From assembly GCA_038501195.1 (NCBI GenBank), contig JBBPUQ010000008.1, positions 3,730,501 to 3,794,500 of the forward strand: a stretch of DNA of 64,000 nucleotides, in the 5' to 3' direction. Below are positions 24,651 through 36,549 of this stretch, piece after piece. The stretch's first letter is position 1; each line of letters starts with the position of its first letter. The stretch comes from Nemania diffusa. Lineage: Eukaryota > Ascomycota > Sordariomycetes > Xylariales > Xylariaceae. The notes under the pieces are model-generated. The model saw only the letters and a list, made by a program, of their open reading frames with translations. It made no database searches and was not told the origin of the DNA. Both the position numbers and the translations under genes were made by a program.

Positions 24651-27600
24651 GATGACTGCTTATCGAAAGCGTTTTTGTGTTTGTTTTCCCTCTCTCCATG
24701 GGTTAGCGAGTCCAACTGCCTGGGATGTGACGGTACCTAGGTATTTGTGCATGAAGTGGGTGGGACCCCATGGTCCTCAGCTACCTGCGACGCGCGCAGG
24801 ATTACGAAATATAACGGTTCAGAGCGAAATCTGGTGGCGGACCCTGTCCCGAGTCCCGGTTGGTCGCCCGATGAGCGTATTGCATTAGAGTTTACTGTAT
24901 ACACACTGGAAGGTGATCTTTGGTTGTGGGATTCGAGTGGCGGCGCCTTCGATCGACACCGCCACGTACCTGAGCAAAGATATGACCACACTTTTGTAGT
25001 AGTCGATGACCCAGCTCGGCTCGAGAGTATCTGCCTACAGCATATCTACGGTAGGAATGGGAGAGGCGCCGAAGCCCACCTAAGCACCTAAGCAGAGTTG
25101 CCGGCGTAGGACGGGTCGCTTCCGGCATCTGTTCCCGGCGGCTTGGAAAAGCTTGATTTAGCATTTTGACTCTTCAGGCTGCAGGGTCAGCGAAGGATAC
25201 CTAACATAGAAATGGGGAACTATCCCCGTGCTTGACACATCGTCGTGGGAGGGAACGCTTGTACCTTCTTCAATGGAGGTTAGATGTCTGAGGTGAGATT
25301 CTATGTAGGTAGACGGCTAGTCACCTGTTCCATGCTAGACTTTTGTTCCGGTCTTGTACTCGATACTTCAGCAACGAACGGGAAAAGAGAAACAAGGGAA
25401 AATAGATACCATGAGGAGCCCCCACATGCTTCATCCAAGGGGGGCTTGGAAACCGCACTCGATTTATTAATGCGGTTTGTTGATATAATGTATAGCGGAA
25501 ACGACTAGTGCTGAGGCTGCAGAGGAGAAACTTTTGAGACACACACGCCTTCTGCGGGGTTGGGATAACTCGTATGATAACATTAGTCAAGGCATAAACG
25601 TTTTGTCATTACAAATACTATCTATCTCAAACCATCTATCCTAGTTCTATCCGTCGATATGCCGTGAATTATGAAGCTGACATCCTTCGTTGTGTGCTAA
25701 GTTACACCGGCGTGGTCGTCACGTACTAGCTGCAGAATATTATGTAACCTCTACTGATTCCCGGATTCTCCAAGAGGTACAAAACGACCTCTCAAATTCG
25801 GGCGCCCAGCAACGGGTAATTGATTTCTTCTCTGCCAGGAGCGAAAACACTCGCGTTAATAGATTTAACAGCGAATGCCGATATACGTCGAAACGTATTT
25901 GCTGGCATAATTTAAGGAAACAATACAACAGATAGAACAAGGACACCAAACAAAGAAAGAAATCTTTACCAGCAACCAGCGTGACACGTGACAATACTGA
26001 GGCTTGGGAGTCTTGAAACAAGATGCGCTTACTTTTTACCTTCGCCGCATATACACTAGAACCGACTAATCGGTTGACAAGTGAGGTTGAGTGGCTTGAT
26101 CCGAGTGTTTATGTAAAGACCCCGGTCGAAACAGTGGCCTTTTAGGACCCTGCAGCAAACATGCAGAATGGGAACTAATATTGGCGCGAGTACTCCATAG
26201 CGAGGCATGAGCGACCTATTTTGCCCCATCCCCATACTGCTTGACGTGCAGCCACGTCGAGGACCACGACCCGGAGAGCCGGTTATGCTAGGAAATTTGC
26301 TGATGAAAATTATAGCATGTGATGCTGCCCAGCACACGTAATGTGGGGTAAAGACTTCGCTTCTATCGTGTGGGAGCGACTAGTAGCGCATATATCTTTT
26401 CTCGGACATTGTGGCAGCTTAAAAAACGTCCATAACACGCAGGGGTTTGATGGGTCTCAGATCCTGTCAACCGCATCATACGAGCCTAACTGTCTTGGTT
26501 AGTTGCACCATGATATATAGCCCGGTTAACCTAGAGATTAATAGACCGAGTGAGGGTTCATGCTATGGTTAGATGTGAGATGTCATATTATCAACGCCAT
26601 CGAACGGCCATCGCCTTTGCGCCGGAGTTGCAATAGCGCAAACTTCTAGAAGTAATGGTGGGATACACAAGGAGACCCAGCAATTTGGTACCTCGGCCGG
26701 CTATTGGAACCCCGGGTTGACTGGCTCGAGGCGCTTCTGATTGGACAAAGACAAGCTACATCCTTGCTAGGGCAAGTAGATGTACTGAATAAGCAACAAG
26801 GAGGGTTTTATTGCCGGCCTCGGTTGTTGGCAGTCGAGCCATGCAGCTCGCTGCTACTGCGGCCGCTCATCGATACACGAGTACGCATACGACGGCGAAA
26901 AACCGAGCATCTTGGATCCTCGCCCAGCCGAGGCAAGGGCTGCGCGTCGCGACGCGTTTTGCAACTAGGTTGCGAGGACGCTAAAACATCTATTCACTTA
27001 GAAAGAGGAAAGTGTAAGCATTACCTGGCGGCTTTGTAGGATGAGCCGTTAGCCGAGGACGGATGTGGGTAAGTGTGATGGATGAGAACGAGAGCGAAGA
27101 ATGTACGTAGCATAGGGGCAAATGCTAGGATAGCAAAGACGTCCTGTGCCACTAAAAAGTATACATGATGCATGCATACATCATACATCCCTAGCAGCCC
27201 CCCCTGCCGAGAGAGGTCGCGGAGGGCAGGGTGTAGGGATTCTTGGATCCTGGGAGCCTGGCGGGGAAAGATAATAAAATAAAACTTGGCCTAAACCATG
27301 GCTCGCGGGGTCGAGTGCAGCAAGATAGCAGTGAATCCCTGGTGGTGAGCAATGCGCTAAGCGCGGGCGCTCGAAGAGCTGATGGCATCGGCGCCATGGT
27401 GGTTGCAGTAGTTGTCAAGGCCGCGACCGGGACAGCCAGTGGTTTCGATCAGAAGCCCCCACGTTGAGATTTGTTGGTTCGCACAAGCTAGAGGAGGCGA
27501 CTGTGCTCCTTTTATTGGAGGGTGCAACGCCACGGGCATGTTGGCCTAGGAATATTGGGACATTAACCATCCCTCGGCTGAGCTGTCCAGAACCAGGCAT

Positions 27601-30600
27601 CCGAGATCGACAGCAGACTACCCAGGCTGACGGGAGCGCGTTCTGGCGGATAGATAGACAGGCAGAGATTGGAAGTCCATAAATAGATAGCCGCGTTGGG
27701 TTTCAAACCAGCACGACGAGCCTGATCAAAGACGCCGGGGATCGAGAACAGATAGATTGATAGATAGGGTTGTACATCCCAACGAGCAGAGAGACGAGAC
27801 CAGGCCAGACCATTGCTTCATCTTGCATTCCCATGGTTGCACTCACAATCCAGTCTGGTGGGAATGACGTTACAGAGCATTGGCTCTCCACGCCAGAGGT
27901 GCAGGTACAAGGCTGACATTAGTGCAAGTGGTACAGTTGTGTATGGAAAAGCTGGGAAGATCTATGTACTCCTCAGGATGCCCCGGAGGTGCCGATGATG
28001 AATGATCCCGTGACGACAGCTAGTTGTAACCCATCCGACATACTGAGACCGAGGTAGGGCGTCGGTTGTGTCACTCTCCTGGAAGAAACAGCTGGGCGCG
28101 GAGTAAGTGTATACCTATTACGCGTCGCTCGCAGATAGTTGGTTTCGAGGTGCTGGTGATGGTGATGGTTATGGGTCAGTGATCAGGGGGTCAACGAGTG
28201 AGCGGTTGTCGACGACACAAACCATACTTCCACCTCACTATGATGTAGTCTGTATCGCCACTGTTGGGGGCGGAGGAGAGAATGGGAGTTAGCAAGGTGA
28301 AGGATAGGTAGGGGAAAAAAAATAGTAGATAGATAGATGGTTAGGTGTTGAGAGTAGAGATAGACGACAGAGAAAGAAGGGTCAGAGAAAAGTTTTTTTT
28401 TTCTTTCTGATCCCGATAAGGAATAGGGGCCTGCAAAAATGTCCGAGGTGGGAAAATAATGGGGCCTTAGCGCACTTCATGTACTTCACTGGAGCCATAA
28501 TTGGCTGCCTATGCCTATTTGAACCTGATCGATCATCTGATCATCAACCGTGCATGCACACATATAACTTGCTGTTTGTCTTCCTGAATACAGAATGCAA
28601 ACCTCCGCACAGAATATCTGCATACACACCTATACCTATAGGCCTGTCGACATGCACTAGCCTCTAGGCTAGGTAGCATCTAGATAGATACCCAGCTCCC
28701 TTAGGTAGCTCGAGCTGCTATGTACATACCTGGTAAGCATTGATACGCACAGTTGTCCTGTACCTAGGTACCTACCTAACCAAGTAACCTAACCTACACC
28801 TCCCTACAGAATAACCTAGTAATGCACATGGGTAACGTCGGCTCCGTTCTCTAGATACGGGCACCTACCTACAAGTACGCGCTACCTGCTTCGTTCGGCC
28901 CGGTTAATTTAACTCTCGGTGGAATTGCTGCGAACCGATCTGGCGCCCCTCTAGATCTCCGTTCGTTATACATACATACCAACATAGTATAGGACTATAG
29001 GTAGTATATATCTGGTAATACTGTGGTAGGTATTTGGTTGTTTGGTTGTTTGGTTAGGCCGAGCATGATGCCCATTGATTGTCGTTTCACTACCGACGTC
29101 TGGTCCACCCAACCCTGCAGGAGATGCTACGTTGATCGAGCCTCTGCATCCTGTCAGAACGTTCCAATGAAATCTACTTACAAATTGCCATGGCCTTGAC
29201 GGCGTCTCGGGCGACAGAGAAACCTGACTGCCGTAGGACGAGAAAGGAAGCCAAGAATGACGGCATGTAATAGCCGTATGGCAATTCGTTAAGACGGCCT
29301 TGGGAAGAAAACCAAGCCATAGAGCTGATTTGATTGCGAGACAAAGTATCGTACTGTGCACTACCCGCTGGGTTAGATACATACCTACCTAGGTAGTGTA
29401 AGTGGTGTACTGTAAGTAGGTATGTGCGTACATACATGGACGATGGGCATGTGGCAAGATAGGCCGCAGTGGTAAGACAAAAGTGACACTGCTGACCCGA
29501 TATGAAGTAGTACATACACGTGGGTACATGGGCAAGTGGCTGCTTGATGCTTGGTGCTGGCTACTGGTGCTGGTGCCGGTGCTGTAATGGTGCTGTGTGT
29601 GAGATAGTGTAAGTGGTGGAGAGTTGGCATCAATACCTACAAGTCTACTACTACACATCCTAGGACCTACAGTAGGTATCCGTCTACTACGTAGCGCCCA
29701 GCGCATGAATTGCCCACACGCCTACATGTACCTATGCATACATGATTACCATACGTAGGTAGGTACCTACCTCTTACTTATCGTAGAGCTTCAATGGCAA
29801 CGACGACGACTACCTACCACCGCCTCCTCATCTGTCCACCTTTGCGATCACCAAGAGTCTCAACGTGGTGTTGAGACGAATGTCAACCTCTTGAGGGCAT
29901 GTCATACCTACCCTTGCTATAAAACAAGTCTGATAACTCGGACCTCGCCCTCTTGAGGAGTCCCCGGTTGAGAAATGTATCAGTCAAGGCCATGGCTTAT
30001 TCCACTGACACTTACTGGTGGTCTTCTTCTTTTCCTCACCACTCCAATATGCAACCCGACGGTACCGGCTTAGCTGCCAAGGCCGGTGGCATACATGATG
30101 CGCCGAGGAAAATCGATTGCTGTTTGGGCGTTTCACAGCACTGGCGGTGACGAAGAGAGTCGTGAACTCTGCTCACACAAGACCCTTGGCACTCGGTCTT
30201 GCTCTTGATCATTCCTAGTTCGATGAGGAGGCGTCCTACGCCACCCGTACTTGTATTTCGATCCAAGACGGATCGTGCTCTCTGATTCGAGGCGCTACAG
30301 GCCGTCGGCACTGTTCGAGCAACGGGCAAACATCGACGGCCGAGGAATGGCCCTTGGCCCAAGAAGGGGTCCGTCACCATCCCCGTCGTACAGGGCCCAT
30401 CTATATGTCCTTTCTAGAAGGAGTAGCCGCGTTCTGCTTGCCTAGCGTAAGATTAGCTGAGCCGAGATTCGCTCGTCGACGCGGCCGTTCACCACGTCCT
30501 CATCTCTGATCGGTGCCAAAGCTTTTCTGGCGAGGTCATGTACACGAGGGAATCACGCCGTCGATCGCTCGTCCGTCTTTGCGGTGAGATGAGCCGTCAT

Positions 30601-31465
30601 ATCATGGCCGAGAGGGGGAGACCATGATCCTGGATTGGAAAAGATTTCGACTAGTCTTGGTGAGCTTCGCCGCCTCGGGCACAAGTCTGAACACCGTGTA
30701 CCTGTCGATATGAGCATATTGGATGCGAGTCACGACGACTAAGATTGTCCGGGCCTCATTGTCAGTGCCAAGTAGTTTGATACGGATCGTGCTACACGTA
30801 AATCAAATAATCCTCTCTAGACTTCATGATAGATCTGTAGAGAGATTGACTCGCAGAGGCGCAGGGCCTTTGAGCGCTCGATGCAAGCAGTAAGACGGAC
30901 AGTATGTCCCGAAAGCTTGGCTGCGCAAGAAAACAGGCCAAGAAGCTCTTGACGAGCACGCATTGGATGATTCAGGAAGAAAAGTGGCTGGTTAGGATGA
31001 TCACAGCCCTGGTGCTAGAGGCGCCGCAGGACGTGGGCGGGCGGAACGGAACGAGGTGCCCCTGCCGCATTGCATTTATCAACATGACCGTCTCTGGGCG
31101 CCTCTGGGCATGAACGGCTTGTGTTCGAGATTTCACGACTTGGTGCTCTCGTGGTCGATTGATTTGTTTTGTTTTTTTTATAACGTTCCGCATAAGGAAA
31201 GGCTACCTAGAATAGCTCGTAGCGTCGAGGTAATCTCTGGTCATCTATCTACCTGGAGAATCACGTTACTTCTCCTGTTCGGCAAGACTTGCAAAAGCCT
31301 ACCTCGAGTTCCACAAATCGTTTGGGACGATAGAAGGGCGAAGCTTGTGTGCACTAGTATGCCTTTACACACGACGAAACCCATGCTCGACCATGTAGGA
31401 GATTCTGCAGGCTGCCTAGTTTCAAGCCTTGTACATCTCGAAAGTTTCGCCTCGCATCCCTGCTA
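24651..31465. other. Gene-free region, part 2
   Basis: No gene seen on either strand over almost 7 kb. The longest open frames here are about 114-138 codons; they lack recognisable motifs, Kozak context or partner exons. Dispersed TACCTA/TAGGTA repeats are common, and there is a 16-base palindrome at 29757-29772. Confidence 0.45.
29757..29772. repeat. 16-base palindrome AGGTAGGTACCTACCT
   Basis: A perfect palindrome made by TAGG repeats meeting their complement. Similar shorter ones occur at 28760-28775 and at the CTACCTAGGTAG sites. Confidence 0.75.
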
Positions 31466-31479
31466 CCAAGATAAAGTGA

Positions 31480-31560
31480 AGTGAGAGAGCGAGGGAGAGA
31501 GAAAGAGCGAGAGAGAGAGAGGCAGAGGGAGAGGGAGGAGGAGAGGGAAAGGGAGGGGAG
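31480..31560. repeat. Purine-only (GA)-rich tract
   Basis: About 80 bases consisting almost only of A and G, built from GAGAGA, GAGGGA and GAAAGA units. Such tracts can form triplexes or bind GAGA-like factors; no role is shown here. Confidence 0.75.
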
Positions 31561-31565
31561 GACAA

Positions 31566-34100
31566 TGCCAGTAGCAGACAGGGCGGGAAAGCATGCCCAA
31601 CGTTGATGCTATACACAATACATACTGTAATGGGCTGTAGTAATGGGTTGCACTAAGGTTAGATTAGTGAGGGCTGACCATGGAGAAACCCGCCATCAAG
31701 GATCTCGGCGCGGGATGCTCAATTGACTGACACAAGCAACATCTGCATACCAAGCAGCCAAGATGGTCGCTCTAGAATTGGCAACACAACCATTGCGGCA
31801 AAATGCGTGAAGATCGAGGTAGGCATCACGGTAGGCATAGTGTAGGTAGATAGATATGTATGTACGTACGTCTCAAAGGGATTTCATTTAGTTTTAGCTT
31901 GCTAGATACGTATGTAGGTATAAGTCAGGTATGTATGTATGTAGGTACTTGCGCACACACTCTGACCACACATGCACATACCTCTTCTTACATACATAGT
32001 AGGTATCGTTGTCTATTTGTAGGCGTCTTGGCCCTTAAGTAATATTAAGTACGGCTCGTACCGAGCGTCAGCCGTGGGTTGACTGCCTTGTCGGGCAATT
32101 GTTAGTCGCGTATCGTCATTGGCCAAGAATGATCTAAATGGAATTTGTAAACGATTTATACGATGAAAGAATGCTAGTACAGTATGTACAGAATAGAGAC
32201 ACTACCCTTTTCGCTCTCGTCGCCTTGCCTATTTAAGTATCCCCCGGGTAGCGCGTAGGGTAGTGTAATTGTAAGTGTAATGTGCGCATATGTAGGCAGG
32301 TAGTGTACATGAACTGACAGGCCTTGCTCTCGTTCACGCGAGCGCAGGAAGCTAGAGAGCCTCAGGACTGGTTAGAGCGGAGGAGGATGAGGAGGAGGAG
32401 CAGGAGTACCGAGCAGGAGGGAGTGCCTAGCGAGAGGAGAGGTGACTGAGCCAGCAGCAGCCCTAGACAAGGACGACAAGGACCGTACCGACCGGAAGGC
32501 TAGGTCCATTAACAGATAGGCCACGCGAGGTCCGATGTTCGCGCGTGCGGGCGCGGGCGCATGTAAGTAAGTAGAATGTAGAGTATGGTGTACAGCTGGT
32601 GTACAGAATACAAGGCACATGGATGGATGGATTCATCGTCGTCCCCTCGTCTCCCCTCCCTACCTACACCACAGACACAGACACAGACTCCCCCCCCATG
32701 AGATGGATGGGCCCGCGAGTCCGTGACCCGTCCACTTTCCCCCAATCTTATCCATCGATCCGCGGAGAAGATACCTAGCCGTCTCGTTATTACTGGTACT
32801 CTATTATAATAAGCCTGGTAGCGTGCTCTGTAGAGATCGCGCTTGGCCAGGGGCCCTGCCTAGCTAGGTGACGATGGTACCTAGGCTATCGAGAGATACT
32901 TAGACTGCTCGTGTAGGTAGCAAGCAGGACAGCAGGTCGCAGGTAGCAGGCAGTAGGTAGCAGGTATCACTCTCGTTCTTGTCCACGGTACCGCGCTCCA
33001 AGCGCCGGCGTATCAGAAACCTCGACGCTGCGGTTGCGCCCGCGATGATCGCCAGGCTAAGAAGTACCAAGAACTTGCCTCCCATGCTGGGTGAAGGCCC
33101 AAGGCTCGCTCGCGGCCACAACGCGGCGACAGAAAGCTGCACAACCCCCGGCTACAGCTCCTCCTAGCCAGTCTGTCCAACTCATCACACACACCCATCC
33201 CACTCACCAACATCGAGTCTCCCCGGTTCAACACTGAACGCACATGAGAGCGAGATGTGAGAGAGCATTGGTCGAGCTTTTAAACACCCCGAGTCTCCCC
33301 GTTCGGCACGAGCATATGCCAATGCCATGAATTGCCACAACTGCGAATACCAAACCTGATCCTCGCCGCTACATACACCTACCTACCTGCCTATCTGCCT
33401 ACATGCCTACATACCTACCACATACCTACCACCAAGATCAATTTCCGGGTAGCGACTCTGATTCCAGTTTCGCATAGTCCCGAACCATAAGTCGGTGGCT
33501 AGCTCAGAACTGGCTGCTTATTCCGTACTTATACAGTATAGGCACCACTTATAGTCTCATGGTGGTTGTACAGTACCTACAGTACAGAGTACCTACCTAC
33601 ATAACCTCCTGTAAGTTATTCTACTATTTTATTCTGCTATTCTTGAATACTCGTTTGCCTATCTACCTAATTCATGCCTATTCGTATTTACATACACACT
33701 ACTACCCTTCTAATTGAGAGAGCCAACTATCACCAAATTCCACAGTGAGAAAGAAAAGACGCTCTTTTCCCTTTCTGATATATAACTGCTGCGTGGGCGT
33801 CGGACATCAAGTGATTGTCGGCTCCGGGCTTGCTAGCTCCCAGCTTGGCCTCGAGTACCTACAGTAACCTGCAGGACACTGTGCTCACGCTACATGCCCA
33901 CTTGCACGCCCTGTCTCTCTTTTTGGCGAGCTAGTAATTCCTGCTGTTAATTCTTATTAGTCTTATTCAGTAGGTATTACATATTACAAGCATGATGTCA
34001 GTTTATTATTATCAGCCACTACTGTCTCCATTGCCGACTCTCTAGCCTAACTCCCTATCTCTACGTCCCTTTTACCTATTACTTATTGTATATGTATATA
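31566..34100. other. Gene-free region, part 3
   Basis: No gene seen. It contains TAGGTA/TATGTA microsatellite near 31835-31950 and an ACCTACC/GCCTAC island at about 33376-33430. Confidence 0.45.
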
Positions 34101-34241
34101 TGTGGATTCGGTACCCATACCGTACAGTGCCGAGATGAAATTGACAATTCTTACTAAAACAGACAACAGACAACGCAAAGGGCTTTTTGAAACTCAAAAA
34201 GCGAATTACGACCCTAGCCTGCAGCACAGCAGAAGCACGGG

Positions 34242-34243
34242 AG

Positions 34244-34282
<39 letters not shown>

Positions 34283-34283
34283 T
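34242..34283. repeat. (CAG/AGC)n microsatellite with one interruption
   Basis: Fourteen AGC-type triplets with a single CAA change, in DNA with no supported gene. Open on both strands, so it inflates short reading frames (poly-Ala, poly-Leu and poly-Cys). Confidence 0.85.
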
Positions 34284-35270
34284 ACACAGGAAGCTGCGTT
34301 GGCAGGGGAAACAGCTAACTTGCTGCTTGACTTGATTGTCGTACACAACATCACTAAGCCCCTCGAACCTTTTTTTCTTCTTTCTTTCGATAGAGGCACA
34401 ATCGCTACCGAGACCAGCTGCTTCAGACACCGCAGTATTTACTTACTCAGCTACCACATTTGCTCATCTGCTACTGCTACTGTACGGTCTTACGGTACCC
34501 ATATACCCATACCATATCCACCCAGCCGGCTAGCTCTCTTAGCCGACCTACCTAATCCTCCCAGCTCCTCAAAGGAGTAGTAGTCGGACCGCCCGCTCTC
34601 TGGGTCTGAAGGTCACACCTTAGCCTTAGAGGGGCGTCACGTTACTCAACTGGAGAAATACAACAATAAGAGAAATACCACAGCCACAAACCAAGGGACC
34701 GGAAAGAGAGAAAAATAAATAAATAAATAAGAACTGGAAAAAGCAGACGCCGCTTACACGAAACACGAAACACGGAAAGGAGTGACAAGAAGAAGAGTTC
34801 CACTATCTTGATCAGCATCATCGTCCATCATCTTGATCGGCATCAACTCAATAAGCGCAGCAAAACTTGATAACCAATACCAGAACACGGACGGACGGAC
34901 TCGCTACGTACATACAGTACGCAGTACACATAGCATTTCCCTACGAACTCGCCCAGCGGACGCCGACTTCGACTTACTACTAGGTCACTTACTTACTTCG
35001 GGACACAGTCCAGTCAGAAGTAATCAATCGCAGCCGGTCGTCCTTATTATTCCTGCAGGCGCCGCTTGGCCTTACTTGGCTTTCCCGTGCCTAGCTTTTT
35101 TTTTTCCACATTCCCTTCTTCTTGATCTTCGTTATTACCCACGTGCAGGCTGAGGAACTGAGAGCCTCTTTATTCCTGTCTGTTCCGCCCGGCCTTTGTC
35201 TCTCCGGACATTCCCTCCCCTGCAAGGTGCAAGGGACAAGGGGAACAGGAATTACACTACAACATACATA

Positions 35271-35318
35271 CCTACTTACATACAGACCTACATACCGTAC
35301 CTACCTACCTACCTACCT
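35271..35318. repeat. (CCTA)n microsatellite island
   Basis: Tandem CCTA units, five uninterrupted near its end, mixed with CATA. Typical of the repeats scattered through the noncoding DNA of this window. Confidence 0.75.
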
Positions 35319-36392
35319 CTCTAAGTAAGTAGCGTACCTATCTGTCTACGGTACACTACGACTAGACTAGGTACCGTATCTGTACGACGTACATATGACC
35401 CGTTTGGCCCTGTTCTCAGCTCGTTCATCCAGATTTGATTCGTGATCTGGATTACACCACTGGAACCTATCTCTACCATATACCTATAATACCTAAACTT
35501 CCTACGTGCAAGCATACGCCCATACGTACATACATACGCACAAACATACATACATACACACATACATATATCCTTACATATCTTCGATACCCTGACACCT
35601 CCCTACCCCCATCTTGTCCCATCCCCGATCCCCATCCCCGTCATCCGACTCCCTACCTACATAACTGATCGAACTACCCCTACCTACCACTACTTGTTAC
35701 TGTACTGCACGCCGTGCCCGTGCCCGTACCTATCTCTCCACTACCCAACCTACGCAATACCTACCTGGGTATTTCTACCTATTCCCCGTACCTACGCTAG
35801 GTATAGAGGGAGACCCGGGATCAAAAAAAAGACGGACAGCCCGCTACAAGAGACGAAGGAACCTACCTAACCTACCTACCTAATATCAAGGATCCGACCC
35901 GAGGCAGACGGACAAGCAGCAAGCAGGCAAGGCCATGAACAGTACCTAGCGCATAGCTCGCCCCGTCCCCATCGCTACGTTCCCACTTACTTACTTACTA
36001 CTTCCTGCGGGCGCCGTGTCCCCTATTTACACCTGGTTGGACCCAGAGCGGAAACGTTGAGGTTAAGGTAACAACGGGAAATCGCCTGGTTTTTTAGAGC
36101 CGTTTTCCCCGTCGTTACTCGGCCCTTTGTCCCTCGTCTCGCGCCCGCGCCTTGCAACAGCACCCACCACTACCACCACCACCACCCACGCACGGCATCC
36201 CCCATTCGCCTCGAGTCTCTAGCGCCAATCAATTACCCTTTTGCCTGACCGTCTAGGCTATTGCACTAGCTGACACACTACGCCGCACTTATTGTCCACT
36301 GCCAACCTACTTCTCTCTACCTTCCTCTCCCACTCACCGTCGTTGCCGTTGTCTTTATCCCATATACCGACTGCCTCCCACCAGACCGTAGA

Positions 36393-36414
36393 CGTCGTCG
36401 TCGTCGTCGTCGTT
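36393..36414. repeat. (CGT)n microsatellite
   Basis: Seven CGT triplets about 135 bases before the copper-fist start codon, probably in its 5' leader. Confidence 0.75.
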
Positions 36415-36549
36415 GGTCGCCGCTCTTCGCACCGGACCCGGCGCCGCCCTTGCTTCTTGCCACAGCGGGAGTTCTGCGATCGCTTCTTTATTTTTATTTT
36501 TAGTATTAGTCCAAGACGGCGGGAACGGCAAAAGCAAAGAACAGCAACC

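Larger units (their letters stand above)
34300..36549. other. Upstream region of the copper-fist gene
   Basis: Likely promoter and long 5' leader of the copper-fist regulator. It is rich in pyrimidines and in CCTA/CATA repeats (35271-35318, about 35510-35580), with a CGT repeat at 36393-36414. No upstream gene recognised. Confidence 0.5.

Noticed and set aside
24747..25091. 114-codon plus-strand frame
   Set aside because: No family resemblance, several overlapping frames, and an initial Met in poor context.
31056..31484. 142-codon plus-strand frame in the gene-free region
   Set aside because: No recognisable domain, and it lies next to a purine tract; a chance frame is more likely than a gene.
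33376..35580. CRISPR-like or telomere-like arrays suggested by repeated CCTA/TAGG units
   Set aside because: Units are contiguous simple repeats without spacers, and they do not match the fungal telomere repeat TTAGGG.
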